DNA of 64,000 nt from Christiangramia oceanisediminis (lineage in GTDB: Bacteria; Bacteroidota; Bacteroidia; Flavobacteriales; Flavobacteriaceae), in NCBI RefSeq assembly GCF_022570735.2, contig NZ_JANCNS010000002.1, forward strand, positions 558,001 through 622,000, written 5' to 3'. Both the position numbers and the translations under genes were made by a program. A model generated the notes under the pieces. That model saw only the letters and a program-made list of their open reading frames with translations, did no database searches and had not been told where the DNA came from. This document shows positions 6,789-16,188 of this stretch, piece by piece (position 1 is the stretch's first letter; every line of letters begins with the position of its first letter).

Positions 6789-8891
6789 ATGGAAAATCAC
6801 GAACACCACAATCACGATGAAATGGACCATTCTAAAATGGACCATTCGAAGATGAAACACAAAAAAGAAGACCATTCTAAAATGAACCACAAAGGTGGGG
6901 ACCATTCGGGTCACAATCCGGGTCACGGTCAAATGGGTCACGACCATCATAAAATGATGATTGCAGACTTTAGAAAACGGTTTTGGGTAACACTCGTGCT
7001 TACCATCCCTATATTGTTCTTCTCACCAATGATTCAGGAATTTTTTGGTTATGAATTTCTGTTACCAGGTAACCCTTTTATCCTTTTTGCACTTTCCACT
7101 GTAGTTTATTTTTATGGGGGCTGGCCTTTTCTAAAAGGCTTTTTCTCTGAAATTAAAAAAGGTGCACCAGGAATGATGACCTTGATTTCTATGGCAATTT
7201 CCGTAGCTTATTTTTATAGTACAGCTACTGTATTTGGCTTAAGAGGTGAAGACTTTTTCTGGGAACTATCAACACTTATAGCCATAATGTTGCTTGGTCA
7301 TTGGATAGAAATGAAAAGTGTGTTAGGTGCATCAAAAGCCTTGCAGTTACTGGTAAGTATGATGCCTGCGGAAGCGCACAGGGTAAAAGGTGACACCATA
7401 GAAGACATTCCTTTGGAAGATTTACTAAAAGATGATGTGATTTTGGTAAAACCAGGTGAAAAAGTTCCCGCTGATGGGATTATAGTAGACGGTTCAAGTT
7501 ACCTAAATGAATCTATGCTTACAGGCGAATCCAAACCTGTAAAAAAAGATGAAAACGATAAGGTTATTGGTGGTTCTGTAAATGGCAATAGCACCTTAAA
7601 AGTAAAAGTTGAACATACTGGAAAAGACAGCTATCTAAACAAGGTCATTAAGATGGTCGAGGAAGCGCAAAAAACCAAATCGAAGATGCAAAACCTATCA
7701 GATAGGGCTGCAAAATGGCTAACCTATATCGCTTTGGCTATTGGTTTTGGAACATTAGCAGTATGGCTGATTTTAGGCTTTCCATTTGTCTATGCTTTAG
7801 AAAGAATGGTTACTGTTATGGTAATTGCTTGTCCACACGCATTAGGGCTTGCCATTCCGCTTGTGGTTGCTATTTCTACCGCTGTATCTGCTCAAAATGG
7901 ATTGCTTATCCGAAATAGAACAGCTTTTGAAGAGTCCAGAAAAATTTCAGCTTTGCTTTTTGATAAAACAGGAACACTAACCAAGGGTGATTTTGGTGTC
8001 ACTCGAATTGAGTCTGTTAACGAGACTTATTCAACAGAGGAAATTTTAAGACTTTCAAGTGCATTGGAACAAAGCTCAGAACACCCTATTGCAGTTGGTA
8101 TTATCAAAAAAGTAAAAGAAGATAATATTACTATCCCTAGCCCAGAAAACTTCAATGCTATTACTGGTAAAGGTGTAGAGGCAAATGTGGAAGGCAAACA
8201 AGTTAAGGTAGTAAGTCCAGGCTATCTAAGAGATGAGAAAATTACTATTCCTGAAGATGCTTACAGCGATGCAGCGGAAACTGTAGTGTTTGTTTTAATT
8301 GATGGAAAATTGGCCGGTTACATCGCCCTTGCTGATGAAATAAGACCAGAATCTGCCGAGGCAATCAAAATATTTAAAACGAATAACATTAAAGTTCTAA
8401 TGGCAACTGGGGATAATGAAAAAACCGCTAAAGCTGTGAGTGAAAAACTTGGATTGGATGGTTACTACGCCGAGGTATTGCCACATCAAAAAGTTGAAAT
8501 TGTAGAAGAGTTACAGAACAAAGGTGATTTTGTAGCTATGACGGGTGATGGTGTAAATGATGCGCCCGCGCTCGCAAAAGCCGATGTAGGAATTGCAGTA
8601 GGCTCAGGTACAGATGTAGCAGCTGAAACTGCCGATATTATTCTGGTCAACAGTAATCCACAAGATATTGCCAACCTAATTTTATTTGGAAAAGCGACCT
8701 ACAATAAAATGATTCAGAATTTGATTTGGGCTACGGGATACAATGTCGTGGCTATTCCTTTAGCAGCTGGTGTATTATATTCTTCAGGCTTTGTTTTAGG
8801 TCCTGCGGTTGGTGCGGTATTTATGAGTTTGAGTACAATTATAGTGGCTATTAATGCGCAGTTATTGAAGCGAAAAATCGGTAAAAAATAA
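6789..8891 (+). CDS. copB: Copper/silver P1B-3-type ATPase, CPH motif (CopB-like)
   Basis: A 700-residue heavy-metal P-type ATPase. The first 57 residues are a His/Met-rich tail with repeated DHSKM units and no CxxC domain, as in CopB-type pumps. The membrane metal site is CPH (C348-P-H350), the P1B-3 signature linked to Cu+/Cu2+/Ag+ export. Catalytic Asp is D392 in DKTGTLTKG. TGES (actuator) and TGDGVNDAPA (hinge) are intact. It acts in the inner membrane and pumps metal from cytosol to periplasm. It is followed with no gap by an MFS gene (stop at 8889-8891, ATG at 8892). The DHSKM DNA repeats could vary in number by slippage. Confidence 0.93.
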   Translation: MENHEHHNHDEMDHSKMDHSKMKHKKEDHSKMNHKGGDHSGHNPGHGQMGHDHHKMMIADFRKRFWVTLVLTIPILFFSPMIQEFFGYEFLLPGNPFILFALSTVVYFYGGWPFLKGFFSEIKKGAPGMMTLISMAISVAYFYSTATVFGLRGEDFFWELSTLIAIMLLGHWIEMKSVLGASKALQLLVSMMPAEAHRVKGDTIEDIPLEDLLKDDVILVKPGEKVPADGIIVDGSSYLNESMLTGESKPVKKDENDKVIGGSVNGNSTLKVKVEHTGKDSYLNKVIKMVEEAQKTKSKMQNLSDRAAKWLTYIALAIGFGTLAVWLILGFPFVYALERMVTVMVIACPHALGLAIPLVVAISTAVSAQNGLLIRNRTAFEESRKISALLFDKTGTLTKGDFGVTRIESVNETYSTEEILRLSSALEQSSEHPIAVGIIKKVKEDNITIPSPENFNAITGKGVEANVEGKQVKVVSPGYLRDEKITIPEDAYSDAAETVVFVLIDGKLAGYIALADEIRPESAEAIKIFKTNNIKVLMATGDNEKTAKAVSEKLGLDGYYAEVLPHQKVEIVEELQNKGDFVAMTGDGVNDAPALAKADVGIAVGSGTDVAAETADIILVNSNPQDIANLILFGKATYNKMIQNLIWATGYNVVAIPLAAGVLYSSGFVLGPAVGAVFMSLSTIIVAINAQLLKRKIGKK

Positions 8892-10130
8892 ATGGATAGA
8901 AAAGAAAAACTCAACAGGATATCTTTAATCCTGTTGAGTTTATTTGTAGTGATGTTGGGTTATGGTATTTTATTGCCAACCCTTCCCTACTATACCGAAA
9001 GATTAGCTTTAAAAGACAATCTCGACACCGATTTAATCAACTTCCATATTGGGGTGCTTACCAGCATTTATCCACTATTTCAATTAATTTTTGTTGTCGT
9101 TTGGGGAAAGTTATCTGACAGATATGGTCGTAAGCCCGTCATTATTATTGGTTTGATTGGCTTTGTAATAATGCAATTGCTAACTGGGCTTGCAACATCA
9201 CTAACGATGCTATATATCGCTCGGATTTTTGGCGGCATATTTACTTCATCAGTTATTCCTGTAAGCAACGCATATTTAAGTGATATTACTTCAGAAAAAC
9301 GCAGAACGAAGATAATGGCCTGGTCTGGTGTAGCCATTAGTTCAGGGGTTATTTTTGGACCCGTTATCGGTGGCTTTCTTTCGCAATCAGACCTTCATTT
9401 TGAGTATGCAATTGGTCAACTACATTTAGGTAGATTTTCCACGCCGTTTCTATTTGCTGCATTATTAGGTTTTATTGTTTTAGTCATTGTTGTAAAATGG
9501 TTAAAAAATTCAGTTCGCATCCATAAATTTACAACTCAAAAATTCAGTTTTCACTTCTCGTTCAGCCAATATTTCCTTATTCTATTGGCCTTGTCATTTG
9601 TTATCCAATTTGTAGTGACCTTGTTTGAAACTGTTTTTTCAATCTACGGTAAAGACGAATTAGGGTTTAACAGCAATCAGGTTGGTATTGGTTTTATGCT
9701 GTGTGGTTCAATAATGGCTGTTTTGCAGCCTGTATTTGCCAGTTATGGGGAAAAGATTCTATCTGTGAAAAAGCAAATTGGCATTGGGTTATTCATTTCA
9801 GGAATTTCATTAATTGTCTTTCCTTTTTTCAAAAATGAATTTGTTGTGTACGGTTTAATTGTGGTGTTTGCTGCTGGTGGTGCTATGGTCACGCCAAATC
9901 TGTTGTCCGCTGTTTCATTAATCTCACAAGAAAATACGGGTAGAAATATTTCTATTCAAAGCTCAACCAATAGCATAGGCCAGATTTTGGGCCCGGTTAT
10001 AGGAACTTGGTTAGTGGTGGGAGGGTTTTATTATCCATTTATTATTGCTGGTATTATTATTTTGGTTGCTATTGGATTATTATATTTTTTTAACAGTGTC
10101 CGGCAAAGAGATACAGATTTGGATTTATAA
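8892..10130 (+). CDS. MFS drug/metabolite exporter, TetA-like
   Basis: A 412-residue major facilitator with 12 predicted membrane helices. MFS motif A is clear (WGKLSDRYGRKPV), and the TetA-like signature GPVIGGFLSQ lies in helix 5. It probably works as a proton-driven exporter of a small organic molecule, and I cannot name the substrate. Tetracycline is possible but not shown. The ATG directly abuts the stop codon of the copper ATPase, so translation is coupled. After it comes a gene-poor stretch with a dead recombinase, so it closes the first module of the island. Confidence 0.85.
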   Translation: MDRKEKLNRISLILLSLFVVMLGYGILLPTLPYYTERLALKDNLDTDLINFHIGVLTSIYPLFQLIFVVVWGKLSDRYGRKPVIIIGLIGFVIMQLLTGLATSLTMLYIARIFGGIFTSSVIPVSNAYLSDITSEKRRTKIMAWSGVAISSGVIFGPVIGGFLSQSDLHFEYAIGQLHLGRFSTPFLFAALLGFIVLVIVVKWLKNSVRIHKFTTQKFSFHFSFSQYFLILLALSFVIQFVVTLFETVFSIYGKDELGFNSNQVGIGFMLCGSIMAVLQPVFASYGEKILSVKKQIGIGLFISGISLIVFPFFKNEFVVYGLIVVFAAGGAMVTPNLLSAVSLISQENTGRNISIQSSTNSIGQILGPVIGTWLVVGGFYYPFIIAGIIILVAIGLLYFFNSVRQRDTDLDL

Positions 10131-10500
10131 CCTAATTTATTCCAATAGATCTGTCCTCTTTTGAATTTATCTTAAATACCACGGTCCCCTAGAACATTGT
10201 TATCTGTGAATCAGGCGGTTTGGTAGTAAGGTGGTCCCATCTCTAGGTTGGATTTTCCAAAAAAACTAAATCATTCGGTACAGGCATAGCATCGAAATAA
10301 TATTGGACCAGACCCAGATTTTTTTATTTTTTGCACTATCAACATTAGTAGGCGCACAATCGGCCTGCACAATATTTGTATTTTAAAGGTATTTGAGCTG
10401 TTCCTATGAAAAATATTTCAGCGGGAAATTCTGCTTGATAAAAAAAATCAACTGATTCTATAATAAATTCTTGTTTTACAAGGTTTTAAATCTTAACTGT
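10131..10500. other. Gene-free stretch before the relic recombinase
   Basis: 370 bases of AT-rich DNA with no ORF that I can support, no clear promoter match and no strong hairpin. It probably contains decayed sequence of the former integration end. Confidence 0.5.
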
Positions 10501-11271
10501 ATGGCAAATTTAAAGATTATTTTGAGAAAAAACATGAAAAAGAAAGAAGGAAGAATACCTCTGGCCTTAAGAATTAGCCAAAATTATAAAACGAATTATG
10601 TCTGGCGAGAACAATCTGTTTTTGAAAAAGATTGGGATGACGTTTCTGGTAAGATAAAAAGACTCATCCGGATTTTAAGAAGTTAAATAACTTTTTGATG
10701 AAAAGGAAGTTTGAAGTCAATGATAATTATTTCAATTCCAAGAAAAAATTATTCCGAAGCAAATAAAACAAAAATTAAAAGGGCAGATGGTTCTAAATCA
10801 TTCTTTGCCAATGCCACCGAACATATTCAGAATAAATATGACCCCAGAGTTATTCAGTTGCTAAAGCGCTATAATATATAATATTTAAGAATTTATTGAC
10901 TAGTCCTGAATAAAGCTAGGATTATAATTGATTACTATCGCCCAGATAAGAAATTAAATAACGGATATTTATTCCCTTTTTTACGGGAAGTAGATCAAAC
11001 CCAAGCTGAACGAATTTATACAAGGACAAAGAGCACCACTAAACTTCTCAATAAATATTTAAAAAGAATAGCTAAACTCTGTGGCATTGATAAAACATTA
11101 TCGAATCATATAGCCCGTCATAGTTTTGGAAATATTGCAGGTGATAGAATTCACCCTTTAATGCTGAAAAAATTATATAGACATAGTGATTTAAAAACCA
11201 CTTTAAATTATCAGGCAAATTTTATCCATAGGGATGCTGATGAAGCTTTGGATAGTGTTATCAATTTTTGA
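10501..11271 (+). pseudogene. Decayed tyrosine recombinase (integrase)
   Basis: Fragments of a Bacteroidota tyrosine recombinase. The N-terminal arm-binding part (10501-10686) reads MANLKIILRKNMKKKEGRIP...YVWREQSVFEKDWDD and stops at TAA 10684-10686. The catalytic C-terminal part is readable from about 10930 to the TGA at 11269-11271 and retains HIARHSFG (HxxR box), LYRHSDLKTT (second His) and LNYQANF (probable catalytic Tyr). Between them are several stops and a large loss. An intact enzyme of this type is about 400 residues, so the middle, including the first catalytic Arg, is missing. It marks an old site-specific integration event. The element can no longer excise with this gene. Confidence 0.8.
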
Positions 11272-11587
11272 TTTGGTAATTTGAAATTTATTATTCCTTC
11301 TCCATAGAATCTATAATTCATTTCTTATAAAATGTCACTTTTTTGTTAAATAAACTTAATTGTGAAAGTTTTTCCCATAAAAACATAAGAAATTGATTTC
11401 ATCGATTTTTAATTTTGCTATTCCTTAGAAGCAAGCTCACTTTAATTAACCTTTAGCTAAAATATATTTATCTCTCTCAATTCAATCGATGTTGAGAATT
11501 ATAACAAATACTACAATTTTTTAATTAATTTAAATAAATAGAGGTGTAAAAAAATCAACCTAACCAATTAACCAAACCATTAATATT
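11272..11587. other. AT-rich intergenic region
   Basis: About 316 very AT-rich bases between the relic recombinase and the DUF3347 lipoprotein. No ORF or tRNA is visible. It must contain the promoter of the following gene, but I find no convincing TAnnTTTG box. The last 80 bases (AACCTAACCAATTAACCAAA) are probably the leader. Confidence 0.45.
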
Positions 11588-12133
11588 ATGAGATCTATCA
11601 TTAAGTTGGGAATTGCTCCCTTATTAGTTTTACTATTAGCTTCCTGTGTGGATAAAAAAGAAACCCAATCTGTCGAAGTAAACACGCCTCAGGAAGTGAA
11701 AAAAAATGAAGAAAAAACCGCAGATGTTGCCGATCAGGATTTTATAGATGGTATGACGGGGAAGATCTGGCATAACTATCTTGAAATCAAAATGGCACTT
11801 ACCAATGATGACTCCGGCCAGGCAAAGGATGCAGCGAAAAGTATGGTCGATTCTTTCTCAGAAGATCGTGCAGAATTAAAATCAATTGCTGCGCAGTTGG
11901 GAGACACTGACGATATTGAGGAGCAGAGAAGGTTATTTTCAAAGTTTACAGAATTGGCTGGGCCTATGTTTGAGGAAGCCCTATCCGGTGGGACCATTTA
12001 CAAGAAATTCTGTCCTATGGCTTTTAATAATGATGGTGCATACTGGTATGCTGATGTAGAGGAGATTAAAAATCCATATTTCGGTGATAAAATGCTGAAT
12101 TGTGGTTCCGTAAGAAAAACTATAGAAAAGTAA
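11588..12133 (+). CDS. DUF3347 domain lipoprotein, probable periplasmic metal-binding protein
   Basis: A 181-residue lipoprotein. The signal ends in the lipobox LLASC near residue 19. The mature part is a helical bundle of the DUF3347 type, ending with the typical IYKKFCPMAF and KNPYFGDKMLNCGS segments. The two Cys and the Met residues near the C-terminus are likely ligands. In known proteins the same domain is found at the C-terminus of some CusB-like adaptors, and it is linked to copper handling. Here it stands alone at the head of the copper module, 32 bases before the DUF305 gene. Confidence 0.82.
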   Translation: MRSIIKLGIAPLLVLLLASCVDKKETQSVEVNTPQEVKKNEEKTADVADQDFIDGMTGKIWHNYLEIKMALTNDDSGQAKDAAKSMVDSFSEDRAELKSIAAQLGDTDDIEEQRRLFSKFTELAGPMFEEALSGGTIYKKFCPMAFNNDGAYWYADVEEIKNPYFGDKMLNCGSVRKTIEK

Positions 12134-12165
12134 AATTTCCCAATAAACCTTAAAAACCCAATTAG

Positions 12166-12660
12166 ATGAATTCAGAAAATAACAATAACCACAAGTCTGG
12201 TGGAAGCAATTATGGTCGGTTTTTCCTAATGCTTGGTCTGTCCTTTTTAGCTATGTATATCACGATGTACATGAATACATATGAGTTTGACCATGTATAT
12301 TTTAGTTTAACCCGCTTTTATATGACCTGTTTGGGAATTGCAGCTATGGCAGTGATCATGTTATCTCTTATGCTGAAAATGTATAAAAACAAAAAAAAGA
12401 ACATCGCTATTTATATTGGTAGCCTGGTGTTATTTATTTCGGCCTTAGGTCTTGTAAGAGCACAACGACCTATCATTGGGGATGTTTTATATATGAAGGC
12501 TATGATCCCCCACCATTCCATTGCGATATTAACCAGTAAAAGGGCAGATATTAAAGATCCTGAAACCAAAAAACTAGCCGAGGAGATCATTGAAGCACAG
12601 AAACGCGAAATTGCCCAAATGAAGAAGATCATTTATCGACTGAAAAACGAGGAGAATTAA
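12166..12660 (+). CDS. DUF305 membrane protein
   Basis: A 164-residue protein with three predicted membrane helices in the first 100 residues, then a short DUF305-type domain with the MKAMIPHHSIAILTSKRADI signature and a helix EEIIEAQKREIAQMKKII. DUF305 proteins are periplasmic or membrane-bound, His/Met-rich and often linked to copper resistance. The HH pair in MIPHHS is the probable metal site. It follows the DUF3347 lipoprotein gene and likely shares its transcript. Confidence 0.82.
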   Translation: MNSENNNNHKSGGSNYGRFFLMLGLSFLAMYITMYMNTYEFDHVYFSLTRFYMTCLGIAAMAVIMLSLMLKMYKNKKKNIAIYIGSLVLFISALGLVRAQRPIIGDVLYMKAMIPHHSIAILTSKRADIKDPETKKLAEEIIEAQKREIAQMKKIIYRLKNEEN

Positions 12661-12736
12661 TCTGAATATTTTACAGCTCTTACATTAAGGAAGGAAATCT
12701 CTTGGAGAGAGTGAAGTTAAAAATTAAGAAAATTAT

Positions 12737-12985
12737 ATGCGAGAACTGATAAAAATGAATTTGCTAGATCTCTTTCTTATGGGAGTAAGTACAGTTTTTA
12801 GTCAACAGGAAAGACGAATACCAGATAGATTTTGGCTGGGTGAATGATCTTCCTGAAGGTTCAAATTTTGAAAATGAAACTATCTGGCAAGTGGGGATGG
12901 AATATGTAGTGAGCAAAACAATCCAGGTAATTGGTAGTTATGATAACCGCTTTGGGGCGGGACCGGTTTAGAAATCTGGTTTTAA
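12737..12985 (+). pseudogene. Relic of an outer-membrane beta-barrel protein
   Basis: About 250 bases hold the two ends of a lost gene. The start (ATG 12737) reads as a signal peptide ending in STVFSQQ. The rest reads DEYQIDFGWVNDLPEG...WQVGMEYVVSKTIQVIGSYDNRFGAG in another frame. Near 12968 the reading frame must shift once more to give GLEIWF followed by TAA at 12983-12985. A terminal aromatic residue after alternating strands is typical of outer-membrane barrels. The original was probably a copper-island porin or CopB-like protein. The inner part is deleted. Confidence 0.6.
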
Positions 12986-12995
12986 GATATACAAT

Positions 12996-14312
12996 ATGTC
13001 AAATTACAAAAAAAACAGTTTAAGTCTGATAGGAGCCATTTCTATGGGTACCAATGTTATGATTGGTGCAGGAATCTTTGCGCTTCTTGGTCAAGTGGCA
13101 GAACTTTCTGGTGAGTATTTTCCAATAGCTTTTATTGTGGGTGGAATTATATCAGGATTTAGTGCTTATTCCTATAACAAGATGTCTAATGCGTATCCAT
13201 CTGCAGGAGGTATCGCCATGTATTTGGAGAAAGCATATGGAAAGGGACTTGTAACTGCTTTTGCAGCTTTACTGATGACGTTCTCTATGATTATTAATGA
13301 AAGTCTGGTGGCCAGGACCTTTGGTAGTTATACTTTGCAATTGTTCGATGCGCCAAAAGACAGTTATCTCATTCCCGTTTTAGGAGTAAGCTTACTCATT
13401 TTAGCCTTTGTAATTAACATTTCAGGTAATAAAGTAATAGGGAAATCCTCCCTAGCCATGGCGATCCTCAAAACCGGTGGATTATTGATCTTTGCCGGAG
13501 GAGCTATATATGCTTCGGGTTTTGTAGTATCAGATTTAGTACCTTCAGGAGATACCGGCGGGGAAAGGGGAGTTATGGAATATCTTGGAGCACTTGCCTT
13601 ATCGATCCTCGCTTATAAGGGTTTTACGACGATCACCAACAGTGGAGGTGAAATTGTTAATCCGCATAAAAATGTAAGCAGGACCATTGTCATATCTTTA
13701 TTGATCTGCGGGGTGACCTATTTACTGGTTTCCTGGGGGGTTATTTCCAATTTAAGTATTCCTGAAATAATTGAAGCAAAGGATTATAGTCTTGCGGAAG
13801 CATCGAGGCCTTTATTTGGCCAATTTGGTTTATGGTTTACGGTTTCTATAGCCATAATCGCTACGATTTCAGGGGTTATTGCCAGCGTATTCGCGGTGTC
13901 AAGAATGACGGCTATGCTTACCGATATGAAGCTAATCCCACATAGCCATTTTGGCATGAAAGGAAGTATTCAAAAGCATATGCTGGTGTATATTATAGTA
14001 ATTGCTATTGTGCTTACTATCTTTTTCGATCTTTCCAGGATAGCCTCTCTTGGGGCAATTTATTACTTGGTTATGGATATTATTATTCACTGGGGGGTGC
14101 TTACCAAAATGAGAGAAGATATAAAGGCGAAAGCTTGGATCGTAATTAGTGCCATAATTCTGGATCTAGTGGTATTAAGTTCTTTTGTTTTTATTAAAAT
14201 AGAAAGGGATCCTGCACTTATTTGGATAGCATTTGGTTCTATGTTGCTTATATTTCTAGGTGAAAGATGGTTTTTAAATCGAAAACTTCCGGAAAAAGGA
14301 TTGGCGAATTAG
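12996..14312 (+). CDS. APC-superfamily amino acid/polyamine permease
   Basis: A 438-residue integral membrane protein with about 12 helices. The first helix has the APC signature GTNVMIGAGIFALLG and a later segment reads GGEIVNPHKNVSRTI, both standard for the amino acid-polyamine-organocation family. It would import an amino acid or similar solute across the inner membrane, and the substrate cannot be read from sequence. Its place among copper genes is unusual. Related permeases occur in stress islands, possibly for osmolyte or thiol-precursor uptake (inference). A 26-base palindrome follows at 14361. Confidence 0.85.
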   Translation: MSNYKKNSLSLIGAISMGTNVMIGAGIFALLGQVAELSGEYFPIAFIVGGIISGFSAYSYNKMSNAYPSAGGIAMYLEKAYGKGLVTAFAALLMTFSMIINESLVARTFGSYTLQLFDAPKDSYLIPVLGVSLLILAFVINISGNKVIGKSSLAMAILKTGGLLIFAGGAIYASGFVVSDLVPSGDTGGERGVMEYLGALALSILAYKGFTTITNSGGEIVNPHKNVSRTIVISLLICGVTYLLVSWGVISNLSIPEIIEAKDYSLAEASRPLFGQFGLWFTVSIAIIATISGVIASVFAVSRMTAMLTDMKLIPHSHFGMKGSIQKHMLVYIIVIAIVLTIFFDLSRIASLGAIYYLVMDIIIHWGVLTKMREDIKAKAWIVISAIILDLVVLSSFVFIKIERDPALIWIAFGSMLLIFLGERWFLNRKLPEKGLAN

Positions 14313-14360
14313 GAGCTGTTAGTTAGTTACGACTTTTTAAATTGTCGAGCTACCTAAAAT

Positions 14361-14386
14361 TTAAGGAGGGCTGTAGCCCTTCTTAA
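14361..14386. terminator. 26-base palindrome after the permease gene
   Basis: TTAAG-G-AGGGC, loop TGTA, GCCCT-T-CTTAA forms an 11-bp stem. No clean T-tract follows on the + strand, so it may be a weak terminator or an mRNA end-protecting hairpin. Confidence 0.45.
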
Positions 14387-14422
14387 ACTGAGATTGTTAC
14401 GGATGCCATTCAAAATTTTATT

Positions 14423-16105
14423 ATGATGAAAAAAAACGTAAACAGAAGGAATTTTATACAAACTGCAAGCCTGGCAGCAGCAGGTTTCTATGTAATGCCT
14501 TTTTTTGCCTCTTGTAAATCTGATACATCCACCCGGCATCCAGAGACGGGGAATAAAATGAATAAGGATTTTATTGCCGATTTAGATATACAACTAACCG
14601 CATCACCTTCTCAGACCAACATCTTTCCAGACAAAAGTACCAATACATATTCCTATAAAGCATCTATTATAAAAGGAAGTGAGGATAATTTACAAAATAT
14701 AGAGGGTAGCTATTTAGGACCTGTTATTCGGGTAAAGAAAGGGGATAAGGTTAGGGTGAGGTATGAAAACCAGATTCCCGCTGAATCTATAGTACACTGG
14801 CACGGCCTGCATGTATCTCACGAGAATGATGGCCACCCAGAGCATGTAATAGGTGAAGGCGACACCTATTACTATGAGTTTGAAGTGATGAACAGGGCTG
14901 GTACTTATTGGTTTCATCCCCATCCGCATAGGCATACCGGGGAACAGGTTTAACAGGGGCTAGCAGGTTTGTTTATCGTTTCTGATAAAGAAGAAGAAAA
15001 ATTAAATCTACCCCAGGGTGAATATGACATTCCTGTGGTGATACAGGACAGGACTTTTGATGATAATAAGCAACTCCAATACCTTGGCGATGGTCAGATG
15101 GATCGAATGCAGGGTTTTTTAGGTGAGCAAATATTGATCAATGGTAAAATTGATAATACCCTGGACCTGGGCGCAAACGGGAAATATCGGCTAAGACTCT
15201 TAAACGGTTCCAATTCCCGCGCCTATAAATTGGCATGGGATCATGGCGAAGCGATAACTGTATTTGGTGTAGATGGAGGTCTGCTGGATGCGCCAAAAAA
15301 TTTGCCCTATCTAATTTTAGGGCCTGCACAGCGGGTAGATGTTTGGCTGGATTTATCTGCGGAAGCAGAAAATAGCAACTTTAAACTGGTTCATTTACCC
15401 ATGCCATTGGATAATATAATGGGTGGTGGCATGATGAATGGCGGTATGATGGGAAATAGCAGTAGCGAGCACTTGCCTTATGACACTCAGTTTGATATTC
15501 TGGAAATAAAGGTGGGGGCTTCCGCAGAAAATGATGCTCAACTGCCTGGTGAGCTCAGTTCTTTGGATTCATTAGCGGCTACAGATGCCATTAATAAAAG
15601 CAATCCCAGAACTTTCACTTTTGCTATGGGCGGAATGATGAAATGGACCATTAATGGGCGTATCTATAACGGCACTGAAGTAGCCGAAGAAGAGACTGTG
15701 AAATTAGATACTACCGAAATCTGGCGTATCAATAATGGAAACCAGTTTTCTTCAGATTCTGATGATGACAGTGGAATGATGGGCGGAGGAATGCATGGCA
15801 ATGGCGGAATGATGGGCGGTGAAGGAGGTATGGGAAATATGATGCAAATGCCACACCCGGTTCATATTCACCAGTTACAATTTAATATTCTTAACCGGAA
15901 GACTGAAGAAGTAGACCAGAAACTCTGGGAGCTTACTAAAGACGGTTTTATTAACGAAGGCTGGCAGGACAGTGTTTATCTATTGCCAGGTATGCAAATG
16001 GATTTGATCATGCGATTTGAAGATTTTAAAGGATTGTTTCTCTACCATTGCCACAATCTGGAGCATGAGGATATGGGCATGATGAGAAACTTTAAAATAG
16101 TTTAG
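14423..16105 (+). pseudogene. Multicopper oxidase interrupted by one in-frame stop
   Basis: The reading frame continues from ATG 14423 to TAG at 16103-16105, but a TAA at 14951-14953 splits it. The sequence around it, HTGEQV-stop-QGLAGLF, shows a single codon (usually Tyr in relatives) turned to stop with no frameshift. All copper ligand motifs remain: HWHGLH and WFHPHPH before the stop, HPVHIH and YHCHNLEHEDMGMM after it. The N-terminus has a twin-arginine motif (NRRNF) and a possible lipobox (FFASC), so a Tat-exported periplasmic enzyme is expected. Two Met/Gly-rich stretches (GGGMMNGGMMG, GMMGGGMHGNGG) resemble the Met-rich insert of CueO. Known role: oxidation of Cu(I) to Cu(II). Readthrough, a sequencing error or true inactivation are all possible. 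A TTG at 14969 could restart translation, but that product lacks half the ligands. Confidence 0.85.
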
Positions 16106-16188
16106 CAAATACCGGAATCGAGGTTATCCTTGAAAGCTTAGTATTATTTAAAACAAAAACTTTTATCAACCATTTAAAACAAATTACA

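Noticed and set aside
8892-10130. Tetracycline resistance gene
   Set aside because: The MFS motif and helix layout suit TetA-like proteins, but many exporters share them, so substrate is left open.
10131-11587. Insertion sequence or transposase
   Set aside because: No transposase signature or terminal inverted repeats. The readable protein pieces are of a tyrosine recombinase.
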